A stretch of DNA of 64,000 bases from Paenibacillus massiliensis 2301065 = DSM 16942 (GTDB taxonomy: Bacteria > Bacillota > Bacilli > Paenibacillales > Paenibacillaceae): assembly GCF_000377505.1 (NCBI RefSeq), contig NZ_KB898186.1, positions 62,001 through 126,000 of the forward strand, in the 5' to 3' direction. Below the pieces are notes generated by a model. The model was not told where the DNA came from. It was given only the letters and a program-made list of their open reading frames with translations, and did no database searches. A program made the position numbers and the translations under genes. Below are positions 8,205 through 17,219 of the stretch, one piece after another. The stretch's first letter is position 1; every line of letters starts with the position of its first letter.

Positions 8205-8328
8205 AAATGAAGCACTCCGATATGGTACATTTGTATGCGTTAAGACTTATAACGAAATTAAGTTATTGATATATCGCACCAAGGACATATTATGACACAG
8301 TGCTTTAATAAAGGAGTTGTGGTGTCCA

Positions 8329-8994
8329 ATGAATAAGAATGAAAGCTCAGAAATGAAACGTTCTTCAAAGGCAGAAAACATCCTAGCACAGATCAATAGT
8401 ACAACTAAGTTAGGGGACTTACGAAAAATCGCGAAGGACATTAAAAAAGATCACGAATTAGCTATGGAACTTTGGTCAACCGAAGAGTTTTTGCCCAGAC
8501 TATTGGCCATCTTGATTATGGACAAAAAGCTTCTTTCAGAAGATGTGCTAAATAGGCTTGATCAGGATATGCAGGTTCACACATTTACTGAACGAAATAA
8601 CTTAATGGATTGGTTAATGGCTAATCAGCTCACCAAAGACAAGAAGACAATTGCAATGATGGAGTCATGGGACAATAGCCCTTCTGCTCTTCAAAGGCGA
8701 ACTTTCTGGTATTATCAAGCGCGATTGAGATGGACTGGACAAACACCGCCTGACAACACCGAAGGCTTACTAGCAGCAATTGAAGCTAATATTATGCAGG
8801 AAGAACCGGAGGTTCAATGGGCGATGAATTTCATTGCAGGGTGGATCGGTGTTTATGATCAAAAGTATCGAGCACGATGTATTGAACTTGGTGAGAAAAC
8901 GGGTCTTTATAAAGATGAAATGGTCTCAAAGGGCTGTACTCCCAATTATTTGCCGGAATTCATTGCAATTGAAGTTAACAAACGAAATTCGTAA
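8329..8994 (+). CDS. DNA alkylation repair (AlkD-like) HEAT-repeat protein
   Basis: The protein (221 residues from ATG 8329) matches the AlkD-like family: an N-terminal helix pair with KLGDLRKIAKDIKKDHELAMELWSTEEFLPRLLAILIMDKKLL, followed by paired helices and the segment VQWAMNFIAGWIGVYDQKYRARCIELGEKTGLY. AlkD enzymes are DNA glycosylases for 3- and 7-alkylpurines; whether this member is catalytic is unknown. AAGGAG at 8310-8315 is 13 bases from ATG 8329; a TTG at 8317 would be too close. It begins the third proposed cassette module and runs in the same direction as the methyltransferase 65 bases downstream. Confidence 0.85.
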   Translation: MNKNESSEMKRSSKAENILAQINSTTKLGDLRKIAKDIKKDHELAMELWSTEEFLPRLLAILIMDKKLLSEDVLNRLDQDMQVHTFTERNNLMDWLMANQLTKDKKTIAMMESWDNSPSALQRRTFWYYQARLRWTGQTPPDNTEGLLAAIEANIMQEEPEVQWAMNFIAGWIGVYDQKYRARCIELGEKTGLYKDEMVSKGCTPNYLPEFIAIEVNKRNS

Positions 8995-9059
8995 GAAAGA
9001 TCTTTAATGAAATAAGATAATAGGTATCTCAAAACTTTCAGAGGGCAGGATAAGTCGTA

Positions 9060-10616
9060 ATGACCAATAAAAACAAACAACGTTACCGCTTTAGTGAAGC
9101 ACCTATATGGAATATTCAGCGGAAGTACTATGAAGATAAAGGAACAAAAGCTTGGAACAATGACCAAGTTCCTCAATATATAACGAGTAATCCGATGATC
9201 GCTGCTTCCTATGCCGAAATGATATTCGGGTTTCTTCAAGATCGGGCGAATAAGGGATATAGTTCGGAACCTGTTGTGATTGTGGAGCTTGGAGCAGGAG
9301 CGGGGCGTCTTGCATTCCATGTGTTAAGTGAGCTGTGTCAGCTAAGAGATTATGCTGGGATTACATTACCTTCGTTCCGTTATATTATGACGGATTTGGC
9401 GATAAACAATGTTCTAGCCTGGAGGGAGCATCCTGCTTTTCAATCTTTTATTAAAGAAGGATTACTTGATTTTGCGCAATTCGATGCTGTTCATGATACG
9501 GTTCTGAACCTTGTTGTATCGGGCACAACGATTAGGGAGGCAGATGTAAAGCAGCCCTTAATCATTATTGCCAACTACTTTTTTGATAGCATTCCTCAAG
9601 AGTTGATTTATGTAGGAGATGGTCGAATTTATGAAGCTGATGTTTTTGTTGAGTATCCTGAGCAGCAGGCTTCACTTAAACCATCTGATTTATTAAACCA
9701 AATATCTTTGCGTTATGAGCATAGGCGGGCGCCCGAGTATGAGCAAGAAACCTTTCCATATCGTGATGTCATAGCAGTCTATCAGGAACAACTGGAGGAT
9801 TCTCATATTTTATTTCCTGTCGCTGGACTCATTTGTTTGGAACGTTTGAATCGGTTATCTCAAGCAGGATTCCTATTATTAACGGCAGACAAGGGGGATC
9901 ACCTGCTTGATAACTGGAAATTTGCAGAACCGCCAGAGTTGATCCTGCACGGAAGTTTTTCTTTAACGGCCAACTACCATGCGATTCAGCATGTTTTTGA
10001 ACAAAGGGGGGCCATGGCGTTATTTCCTCCCCATCACTATAAAAATTTAAATGTGGGCTGTATTCTCAATGTGGATACACCGCTGGACTATTTCAATACA
10101 AGATTAGCTTATCGTCGAAGTATTATACGCTTTGGCCCAGATGAGTTTTTCAGTTTGAAAATGGGGATAGATCGCAATCTAGATAACATGGGACTACAAC
10201 AAATTTTAAGTTTTTGGCGTTTGGGTGGATATGATGTTGAATTTTTCATTCAAAGTACGAAGCGAATCTCGAGTCTGTTGCAGGATGCAGACGATGGAGA
10301 AAAGCAGGATATTTTGAGCGGTATACAGCTTATGTGGTCCTCGCACTACGTAATGGAGCAGCGCTATGATTTGGCACTGGATGCAGGATTACTACTGTTT
10401 GAGTCGGACATGTACGAGGAGGCCAAACGGTTTTTGGAAATCTCAATAGATCAAGAACAAGGTGAGATCGTATCGACCGTATTTTATTGTCTGGCTATTT
10501 GTTGTTTCGAGTTAGAGTTAGACGAAGATGCTCTGGGATACTTGCGGAAATTAATAGAGCTTGAGCCGGATCATGAAGAGGCATTGGCATTGTTAAGCAA
10601 TTTTGAGTTGAATTAG
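9060..10616 (+). CDS. MidA-like SAM-dependent methyltransferase with C-terminal TPR
   Basis: The 518-residue protein has motif I VVIVELGAGAGRLAFHVL near residue 70-87 and the MidA/NDUFAF7-type IIANYFFDSIPQELIYV near 170, so it is a class I methyltransferase that probably modifies a protein arginine or similar acceptor. The last 120 residues form two or three TPR-like repeats (EEAKRFLEISIDQEQGE, EDALGYLRKLIELEPDHEEAL). The ATG start has a weak ribosome site. Its stop is 2 bases before the WYL-regulator start, so the two are likely one operon. The substrate is unknown. Confidence 0.85.
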   Translation: MTNKNKQRYRFSEAPIWNIQRKYYEDKGTKAWNNDQVPQYITSNPMIAASYAEMIFGFLQDRANKGYSSEPVVIVELGAGAGRLAFHVLSELCQLRDYAGITLPSFRYIMTDLAINNVLAWREHPAFQSFIKEGLLDFAQFDAVHDTVLNLVVSGTTIREADVKQPLIIIANYFFDSIPQELIYVGDGRIYEADVFVEYPEQQASLKPSDLLNQISLRYEHRRAPEYEQETFPYRDVIAVYQEQLEDSHILFPVAGLICLERLNRLSQAGFLLLTADKGDHLLDNWKFAEPPELILHGSFSLTANYHAIQHVFEQRGAMALFPPHHYKNLNVGCILNVDTPLDYFNTRLAYRRSIIRFGPDEFFSLKMGIDRNLDNMGLQQILSFWRLGGYDVEFFIQSTKRISSLLQDADDGEKQDILSGIQLMWSSHYVMEQRYDLALDAGLLLFESDMYEEAKRFLEISIDQEQGEIVSTVFYCLAICCFELELDEDALGYLRKLIELEPDHEEALALLSNFELN

Positions 10617-10618
10617 TT

Positions 10619-11539
10619 ATGCGAGTCGATCGATTACTCTCCATGCTGCTGATCATCTCCGGTAAAGGTACGGTAACAGGCAAGGAGCTTGCCGAGCATT
10701 TCGAGGTATCACTACGGACGATCTACCGGGATATCGAAAAAATAGGCGAAGCCGGTATACCGATTGCATCGTCCAGCGGCAAGGGCGGAGGGTACTATAT
10801 TATGGACAGCTATAATATAAGCAGCCTCTTTTTAAATCAGGATGAAGCTCATACGTTTGTAGCTATAATGAAGAATTTACACGGCTTGTTTGGCAGAAAT
10901 GCAGCTTTTAATGACATCATGTTAAAGGTTGAACATACCTATAAGCGGGAGTCGAATAAGGATAAACTGACTCTGGATATGTCCCATTTCAGCATGGAGC
11001 AGGAAATTAAAGAGTATATCGGGATCATAAGCAAGGCCATCACCGATAACAGGCTGTTGGTGTTCGACTATATCAATAGGGATATGGAATACCTAGAGCG
11101 AACGGTAGAGCCAAGCTGGATTGACTTTCGCCACGGCGATTGGTATGTGATAGGCTTCTGCCGGGTCAGAAAGGACTACCGCAGATTCAAGCTCGTGAGG
11201 ATCAAGCGATTGGAGCAAGGGCCGGGTTTTGCAAAAAGAGAGCTGTCGAAAGAGCGAATAGCCGAGGTCATTGAGCACAGCTATTCGCAGCGGGAAATAC
11301 AGGTTGTGTTGAGATTCACCTCGCGAATTGGCGCGCAGCTTACCGAGTATTTTCAGAAAGAGAAGATTAGCCGAGGTGAAGATGGCTTCTATCTCGTTTC
11401 GGATACTTTTCCTAATGAGGAGGGCCTGCTGAAATTCATTCTAAGCTTCGGCAAGGAGTGCGAGCTGCTAGAGCCTCGTGAATTACGGGCGCATCTGCGG
11501 CAATACATGCGAAATATGCTTCTATCCTACAATGACTGA
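10619..11539 (+). CDS. HTH-WYL domain transcriptional regulator
   Basis: The 306-residue protein has an N-terminal winged helix (LSMLLIISGKGTVTGKELAEHFEVSLRTIYRDIEKIG, residues 5-41), followed by the SSGKGGGYYI wing and a WYL domain from about 140 (LVFDYINRDMEYLERTVEPSWIDFRHGDWYVIGFCRVRKDYRRFKLVRIKRL), then the WCX extension. WYL domains sense ligands such as nucleic-acid or nucleotide species, and WYL regulators frequently control defence genes. The start lies 2 bases after the methyltransferase stop with no strong ribosome site, suggesting translational coupling. Confidence 0.92.
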   Translation: MRVDRLLSMLLIISGKGTVTGKELAEHFEVSLRTIYRDIEKIGEAGIPIASSSGKGGGYYIMDSYNISSLFLNQDEAHTFVAIMKNLHGLFGRNAAFNDIMLKVEHTYKRESNKDKLTLDMSHFSMEQEIKEYIGIISKAITDNRLLVFDYINRDMEYLERTVEPSWIDFRHGDWYVIGFCRVRKDYRRFKLVRIKRLEQGPGFAKRELSKERIAEVIEHSYSQREIQVVLRFTSRIGAQLTEYFQKEKISRGEDGFYLVSDTFPNEEGLLKFILSFGKECELLEPRELRAHLRQYMRNMLLSYND

Positions 11540-11704
11540 CACTCTGGTGTCAGTCATTGTGTTCTATAGTAGGGATATCGCCTGGAGGAATACATAATGC
11601 TCGCTATAACTAGGCTAGTAGTAAAACGACAAAATGAGTAAACGGGAAAAGTTAGGCCAATTAATCCGCTTTAAAGAGGCTAATTAAGAGGGAGGTCATT
11701 AAGT

Positions 11705-12370
11705 TTGAGTACTCACTACTATTTCAGTTGGTTTAATGATTTTTTTCCAGAGAAGCTGGTTAAATGGTTGCATGAGGATATACAAGACAGAAAATCGCTT
11801 GTTATGATTAGCGCTAACCCGTCTGATCATACGGATGAGCAAATTAATTTTGATGAAATTCCTGAGTGGACATGGTTAAATCAGGCTAACCTTATTTTTA
11901 ATGAATATCATTTCATTGATTACCGCATGCAGAAAGAAGAAGCCCAGCGATTCATTCAGAACGCTTCTGTCATTTTTTTATGCGGCGGTTATCCTGTTTT
12001 GCAGAAGGATTTTCTGGAGGACTATGAATTATCAGATGTTATTAAGAACAGCAATGGCGTTATAATGGGTGCTAGCGCCGGGGCTTTAAACATGTCTGCA
12101 AAATGGTTAAGCTTGAATAACACTGGCTATGAAGTGGAGACAAGTACTATTTATGATGGTATTGGCTTTGATCATTTTGCCTATGAATCTCATTCTAAAC
12201 GCGACTACGCCACGTTTGTTCAAGGCTACCTGTTCCCCTTGTCTGAAGTAATGGATGTTTATGCGGCAGAACAGGAGAGCGCTATGCGTGTAAAGGACGG
12301 CAAAATAGAAATAATGGGTCCTGTATATTTAATTTCCCGCTCAAAGATTCAGAAATTGGTTGAGACGTGA
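11705..12370 (+). CDS. peptidase E (S51) family protein
   Basis: The 221-residue protein has the Ser nucleophile elbow GVIMGASAGALNMS (Ser about 127) and the preceding IFLCGGYPVLQKDFL motif of the S51 aspartyl-dipeptidase/cyanophycinase-like family, with FDHFAYESHSKRDYATF matching the downstream conserved region. Members cleave Asp-X dipeptides; the substrate of this member is not known. The start is TTG at 11705, chosen because GGGAGG lies about 9 bases upstream and no better ATG is near. It is transcribed like its neighbours but separated from the WYL gene by 165 bases. Confidence 0.88.
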   Translation: MSTHYYFSWFNDFFPEKLVKWLHEDIQDRKSLVMISANPSDHTDEQINFDEIPEWTWLNQANLIFNEYHFIDYRMQKEEAQRFIQNASVIFLCGGYPVLQKDFLEDYELSDVIKNSNGVIMGASAGALNMSAKWLSLNNTGYEVETSTIYDGIGFDHFAYESHSKRDYATFVQGYLFPLSEVMDVYAAEQESAMRVKDGKIEIMGPVYLISRSKIQKLVET

Positions 12371-12472
12371 AATTTTTACGGGGATAAGAAGTTGGATATA
12401 ATGATATGATGTAGTAAGCTCAGAGTACAAGCACAGTATACAATCTAATACAGGCAAAGGAAGTAAACTATT

Positions 12473-12835
12473 ATGATCAATATTATCATTCCCACCCCTA
12501 ATGTCACCATTACCAAGAAGGTTGATCCTCAAGAAAGTAACATTTACGGCTTCACCGAATTTCACCTGATCACTAGAGAATTAGGTGGGATTTTTATGTT
12601 CTACAACGATAAAGACGAATTGTTGTTCGTCGGAAAAGCTAGAAAGCTAAGACCGAGAATAAAAAAACATTTTGAGGATTCCGTATCTCCGATCAGAATG
12701 CATAGGGACGAAGTAACGAAAATCGAAGTATGTATTGTTGAAGATCCTGTCCACAGAGAAATTTATGAAACGTATATCATTAATGAAGGCAAGGCGAAGT
12801 ATAACGAAGACAAAGTATTTTTCAAGCAGGCCTAA
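12473..12835 (+). CDS. GIY-YIG nuclease-domain protein (YurQ-like)
   Basis: The 120-residue protein carries a GIY-YIG core: GGIFMFYNDKDELLFVGKA, with Arg in KLRPRIKKHFE and the C-terminal Glu in REIYETYIINEGKAKYN. It resembles the N-terminal nuclease domain of UvrC and the short Bacillus YurQ-type proteins. The GIY and YIG positions are substituted (GIF, FVG). Possible role in DNA processing or repair; not shown. The ATG start has AAAGGAAG about 10 bases upstream. A strong terminator follows. Confidence 0.85.
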   Translation: MINIIIPTPNVTITKKVDPQESNIYGFTEFHLITRELGGIFMFYNDKDELLFVGKARKLRPRIKKHFEDSVSPIRMHRDEVTKIEVCIVEDPVHREIYETYIINEGKAKYNEDKVFFKQA

Positions 12836-12859
12836 ATGAACGAATATATACGCAATTGT

Positions 12860-12897
12860 CGACCTCCCATCTTTTCGATGGGAGGTTCCGACTTTTA
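12860..12897 (+). terminator. intrinsic terminator
   Basis: CCTCCCATC and GATGGGAGG form a 9-bp stem with a TTTTC loop, followed by TTCCGACTTTT. It ends the GIY-YIG gene. Confidence 0.85.
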
Positions 12898-12969
12898 GCC
12901 GGAATAATGCTTAACCGGATTCTGATCGTCTTTTTTCATTCAGTGAAAACATGCCTCTTCAGCCACTGC

Positions 12970-12990
12970 GGAGAACCGTATCACAAGTAA
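12970..12990 (+). other. att-like rlmH-tail copy 4 (right boundary)
   Basis: GGAGAACCGTATCACAAGTAA encodes Gly-Glu-Pro-Tyr-His-Lys-stop in intergenic DNA. It matches the rlmH end at 5550-5570 with three substitutions over 21 bases, and partial similarity continues downstream. It is the best candidate right end of an rlmH-integrated element. Confidence 0.65.
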
Positions 12991-13414
12991 GGAAAAATTT
13001 TCTTGTGAATTTCATCCCCAAAAGTACAATTATATCTTTTTTGCCCAAATAGTAGCTAGCGACTCTCTTTCAAACTACTGAAAGAAACTGCTGGATTATA
13101 ATGCAAGTCAAAATCCAAATAAAGATGTCCACCGGTGCGAAGGGACTTAGCAGCATTTACTACATCAAAACCGAGACCCCAATCAGAAGTCGCTGCTTCA
13201 GCCTGATAACAGTGTATATTTGGTAAACCTGCCATTCGGAGATAACAGCGTAGGAGCATATGCTCATCGGCCTGATAAAGTGATATGTAAAGGCTGTAAA
13301 CCAATTGAACTTGGTGATAAACAGTGTTACTCTGAGACACGGTAAACTCAAAATTTATGTTCCGCCATACCGCCAATAATAGCCACCATTTTAGTTATAA
13401 AGAAAGGTAACACT
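12991..13414. other. gene-poor stretch with one weak minus-strand frame
   Basis: A minus-strand frame at 13056-13376 (TTG start, 106 codons, with segments such as MLLRCYLRMAGLPNIHCY) is open and has plausible composition, but it has no ribosome site and no family I recognise. It could be a decayed fragment. Nothing else is visible except the ribosome site (AAAGG) of the ABC-F gene at the right end. Confidence 0.3.
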
Positions 13415-15154
13415 ATGATAAAAGTTGATAACCTATCCTTCTCGTTTCCGCAAAAGGAACTATATAGAGACATTTCATTTACGCTTGAAGAGGGACAGCA
13501 TTGTGCTTTTATAGGAACAAGCGGCAGTGGGAAAAGTACACTGATCGATATCCTGATCGATCCGGAAAGATATTTGTTCGATGGCAAATTAGAGATAGAC
13601 CCCAATTGCAGAATCGGGTATGTCAGTCAGTTCTCACAAGTAGACAACGCGAAGGAAACAACCGTTTTTGAATATATAGGAGAAGAGTTTATTAGGATAC
13701 AAGATGAAATAACATCGATTTGTACGGAAATGGAAACATCAACGGATATGGACTCGCTTCTGGAAAAGTATCAATTAGCTTTAGACGCATTCGAATCCAT
13801 GGGTGGTGATGATTTTGAAAGCAACATGAATAAGAAGCTAAATCTAGCTAACCTCATGAAGCTAAAAGATCTCAGGGTATCCGATCTGAGTGGTGGAGAA
13901 TTCAAGCTTATTCAAGTGATGAAGGAGATGCTGAGTAGTCCAGACTTAATGATTATGGACGAACCAGATGTATTTTTAGACTTTGATAACCTGAATGCGC
14001 TGAAAAAACTCATTAACTCCCACAAAGGAATGCTGCTGGTTGTTACGCACAACCGATATCTATTGAATCATTGCTTCAACAAAATTATACACCTGGAAAA
14101 CATGGAGCTCCAAGAGTTTGATGGGCGATATATAGAGTATAACTTCTCTTTACTTCAGACTAAAATTGAGTCGCAGGAGCTTGCAGTCGCTGAACAGGAA
14201 GAGATTGAGCGAAACGATACGATCATTGATAATCTTAGAGCAATCGCAACTTATAATTCAGAAGCATCCAGAGGTAGAGCGTTAAAGGCCAGAGTCAAGT
14301 TTCAAGAAAGATTGGAAGCGCGTAGAATTAAAGCGCCGTTTGTTGATATTAAGCAGCCGAATATTCATTTTGGTATAGATCATGAAATGGAAGACACCGT
14401 GGTTGTACGTGTCAATAATTATAGTGCTGCCTTTGATGAGTTGCTTCTACACCATGTTAGCTTTGAAATAAAATCTACAGATAAAGTAGCCATTATCGGT
14501 GCAAACGGTACTGGCAAAACGACGTTACTCCGAGAAATCTTCAAAAATAATCATGATTCCATTGAAATACATGCTGATGCGAAAGTGGTTTATTTATCTC
14601 AACACCAAGGCGAAACGCTTAAGGATTCGAACACCATACTGGATGAATTCATTGATGCTGGATTTACAACTTATGATGAGATTAGATCGTATCTTTCAAG
14701 CTACGGCTTTGAAGGAGAAATCCTAAATCAGAAGATCGAATCTTTATCCGGTGGAGAAAAAAACATGCTTCAATTGGCTAAAGTGTCTGCCAGTCAAGCA
14801 AACGTACTTCTTCTCGATGAACCAACAAGCCATTTAGACATCTATTCACAGCTCGCACTGGAGAAAGCTATTGAAGACTACAAAGGTGCGATTCTGATGA
14901 TTTCTCACGATTTCTATTCTGTTGTAAACGGTATGGACTATGTGTTAATCATTGACGACAAGACGATTAGAAAAATGAGTATGCGGAAATTTAGACAGAT
15001 GATTTATACTAGTCATTTTAATAAAGACTATTTAGCAACGGAACAGCAGAAAAAGTCGATTGAAATGAAAATAGAATTGGCTTTAAAAGATACTGATTTT
15101 GAACTTGCAAAAGTACTGGTTGATGAGCTGGAAGAGCTGATTAAGCTGCTTTAA
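13415..15154 (+). CDS. ABC-F family ATPase (possible ribosome protection)
   Basis: The 579-residue protein has two ATP-binding cassettes and no membrane segment. The first has Walker A GTSGSGKST (34-42), LSGGEFKLIQ and LMIMDEPDVFLD; the second has Walker A GANGTGKTT, LSGGEKNMLQLAK and VLLLDEPTSHLD. A charged linker with RGRALKARVKFQERLEARR lies between them, as in ABC-F proteins. ABC-F members act on ribosomes, as translation factors or antibiotic-resistance factors (Vga/Lsa/Msr type). Which group this belongs to cannot be decided by eye. The ATG start has AAAGG about 8 bases upstream. Confidence 0.9.
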   Translation: MIKVDNLSFSFPQKELYRDISFTLEEGQHCAFIGTSGSGKSTLIDILIDPERYLFDGKLEIDPNCRIGYVSQFSQVDNAKETTVFEYIGEEFIRIQDEITSICTEMETSTDMDSLLEKYQLALDAFESMGGDDFESNMNKKLNLANLMKLKDLRVSDLSGGEFKLIQVMKEMLSSPDLMIMDEPDVFLDFDNLNALKKLINSHKGMLLVVTHNRYLLNHCFNKIIHLENMELQEFDGRYIEYNFSLLQTKIESQELAVAEQEEIERNDTIIDNLRAIATYNSEASRGRALKARVKFQERLEARRIKAPFVDIKQPNIHFGIDHEMEDTVVVRVNNYSAAFDELLLHHVSFEIKSTDKVAIIGANGTGKTTLLREIFKNNHDSIEIHADAKVVYLSQHQGETLKDSNTILDEFIDAGFTTYDEIRSYLSSYGFEGEILNQKIESLSGGEKNMLQLAKVSASQANVLLLDEPTSHLDIYSQLALEKAIEDYKGAILMISHDFYSVVNGMDYVLIIDDKTIRKMSMRKFRQMIYTSHFNKDYLATEQQKKSIEMKIELALKDTDFELAKVLVDELEELIKLL

Positions 15155-15308
15155 ATGACAAAGCACTGATTGAAATGATTACTTTTTTGTTTTTAAGGTT
15201 TTTTAGCTATTGTTAAAAGCTATGACAAGTGATGCTTTTTTCATATAACACACATTCATTTGGATCATGCTATACTCAGTAGACTAAAAATTAGAAGGAG
15301 AAACATCT

Positions 15309-16394
15309 ATGATACCATTTAGTAATGATCATGTAGGTAGTTTTCTACGTCCTGCAAACTTAAGTCAGGCACGTGAACAATATAAATCAGGCAACATCAC
15401 ATATGAAGAATTAAGAGCTGTGGAAGATAAAGAGATTATTCGAATTATTGAAAAGCAAAAGGAAAATGGCGTATTCGCAGTTACTGATGGTGAATTCCGC
15501 AGAAGCTGGTGGCATTTTGATTTTCTGGGCGGCTTGGATGGCGTAGAGTTGTATGAGGAAATAGACGGACCGAAATTCCATAATATGAAAACTCGCAAGG
15601 GTGGAATTCGTGTTGTTGGTAAAGTTGATTTCTCGAGTCATCCCTTTGTTGAGCATTTTGAGTTTTTGAAAAAGCATGCAGGTGACGCAGTGGCGAAACA
15701 GACAATTCCAAGTCCCAATATGCTTCTTTATCGATTGGAAAATGACGCCAATATTTATAAGGACCGAGAGCAATTCCTTCAAGATACGATTGCGGCGTAT
15801 CAAAAAGCAATTCAAGCCTTCTATGATGCGGGATGTCGATACTTGCAATTAGATGATACAGCTTGGGCAGACCTATTCTCAGAAGCTGGTCACGATAAGC
15901 TACGTGCTAAAGGTTTGGAACCGGCGGAAGAGTTGAAAACGATGCAGCGGATGATTAATGAATCCTTGTCTCGTAAACCGGCAGATTTAGTTGTGACTAT
16001 GCATATTTGTCGTGGTAACTATAAATCCAACTACTTCTCAACCGGTGGTTATGATTACGCTTCTGAAGTCATATTTGGAGGCTTAAACGTAGATGGATTA
16101 TTTTTAGAATTTGATGATGAGCGCTCAGGTGGTTTCGAGCCATTAAAATATGTGAATCGAAAAGATTTGAAAATCGTGCTTGGTTTACTCACATCAAAAT
16201 CAGGCGAGTTAGAGGATAAAGAACAAATTAAAGCTCGGATTGCAGAGGCGGCAACCTATGTACCACTTGAGCAACTTTGTTTGAGCCCACAATGTGGCTT
16301 TTCGTCTACAGAAGAAGGCAATATTTTAACGGAAGCACAACAATGGCGTAAACTTCGTTTTGTTAAGGAAATTGCAGAAGAAGTTTGGAATTAA
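15309..16394 (+). CDS. MetE-like (YxjG/YxjH-type) methionine synthase family protein
   Basis: The 361-residue protein matches the C-terminal catalytic half of cobalamin-independent methionine synthase: N-terminal DHVGSFLRPANLSQAREQY, VTDGEFRRSWWHFDFLGG, then the zinc-site regions VVTMHICRGNY, LFLEFDDERSG and LCLSPQCGFSS (His, Cys, Glu and Cys ligands). Stand-alone proteins of this kind in Bacillus (YxjG, YxjH) are thought to use methyl donors other than the triglutamate folate. The ATG start has AAGGAG about 10 bases upstream. No S-box riboswitch is seen upstream. A frameshifted remnant of a related gene lies at 39754-40076. Confidence 0.92.
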   Translation: MIPFSNDHVGSFLRPANLSQAREQYKSGNITYEELRAVEDKEIIRIIEKQKENGVFAVTDGEFRRSWWHFDFLGGLDGVELYEEIDGPKFHNMKTRKGGIRVVGKVDFSSHPFVEHFEFLKKHAGDAVAKQTIPSPNMLLYRLENDANIYKDREQFLQDTIAAYQKAIQAFYDAGCRYLQLDDTAWADLFSEAGHDKLRAKGLEPAEELKTMQRMINESLSRKPADLVVTMHICRGNYKSNYFSTGGYDYASEVIFGGLNVDGLFLEFDDERSGGFEPLKYVNRKDLKIVLGLLTSKSGELEDKEQIKARIAEAATYVPLEQLCLSPQCGFSSTEEGNILTEAQQWRKLRFVKEIAEEVWN

Positions 16395-16421
16395 TAAATC
16401 TAAATAACGTAGGGATTAAAA

Positions 16422-16595
16422 ATGGCGATTCAAGCAGACAAAGAGACAATTATAGTTGAAGCCTTCATTAATGGTCAAAATGTAAAATCCCTTTCACAGT
16501 TAGCAAGAGAGAATCCGACAAACCCAACTGAAATCGTAGGCTATTTCTCTGTCACTACGAAAGAACATCCGTGCTACGCAAAATGCCTTGCTTAG
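16422..16595 (+). CDS. small unrecognised ORF, possibly truncated
   Basis: A 57-codon frame begins MAIQADKETIIVEAFINGQN with AGGGA upstream, 27 bases after the MetE-like stop. The codon use looks coding, but I recognise no family. It ends 40 bases before an IS remnant, so it may be the 5' end of a gene cut by that element. Confidence 0.4.
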   Translation: MAIQADKETIIVEAFINGQNVKSLSQLARENPTNPTEIVGYFSVTTKEHPCYAKCLA

Positions 16596-16635
16596 TTTTG
16601 ATGATTCTCAGTTACATACCTCCTGAAAAAGAAAA

Positions 16636-17149
16636 TGACCCCTCGAATTGATATGATCCCCCCATAGTGGACAGAAAAAAGCAAGCACCTTACTCTGTCT
16701 ATTATGGGGGGATTTCTTATTGGGAAATTTAGAAAAACATATGATATAGCGATCAAGAAGAAAGCTGTAGATTTTTACTTAAAAGACGGGATGGGTAGAC
16801 CACAAACGAGGCCCGAAGATCCAGAGGCCAAAATCAAACGGCTTGAAGCAGAAAATGAATTGCTAAAAAAGCTCTTAAAGATGTGAAAGGTGGAATGGGT
16901 TCGGTACCTTGCAATCTTATGAACAGAGACTTCCAGGCTACAAGACCAAATTTAGCTATTTCAAAGCGGGGTGTTTTAATTGCTACACGTTTCGAACAGG
17001 TGAGGAAGTGAAACATGCTGTTCAACGTTACATCCATTTCTATAACCACCAACGTTTTCAACAAAAACTAGACAACCTAAGCCCGTATGAATATCGGACT
17101 CAGGTTGCTTTAAGTTGTTTTTTAAATATTGTCTACTTGACAGGGGTCA
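16636..17149 (+). mobile_element. IS3-family element remnant
   Basis: The ends are TGACCCCT (16636) and AGGGGTCA (17142-17149), inverted repeats like IS3-family termini. Inside, 16704-16886 encodes an OrfA piece (RKTYDIAIKKKAVDFYLKDG, then the leucine-zipper PEAKIKRLEAENELLKKLLKM). 16990-17105 encodes the very end of OrfB (EEVKHAVQRYIHFYNHQRFQ ... LSPYEYR). The DDE catalytic core is missing, so this is an internally deleted, inactive copy of about 514 bp. Confidence 0.85.
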
Positions 17150-17219
17150 GTTCAGAATAGAATCTCAGAGTCTTTTTACTACATTGATTTCTCAATAGCA
17201 GTAGAGAGAGCCCTACCAT

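Noticed and set aside
5571..12990. ccr recombinase or integrase gene in the rlmH-associated island
   Set aside because: I looked for a large serine or tyrosine recombinase in all frames and found none; mobility within this window is therefore not supported.
13056..13376. 106-codon minus-strand frame
   Set aside because: Not called as a gene: TTG start without ribosome site and no recognisable family; it may be a decayed fragment and is noted in the gap entry.
15214..15238. ACAAGTGATGC before the MetE-like gene as an att-like site
   Set aside because: The match covers nine bases only and does not encode the RlmH tail.
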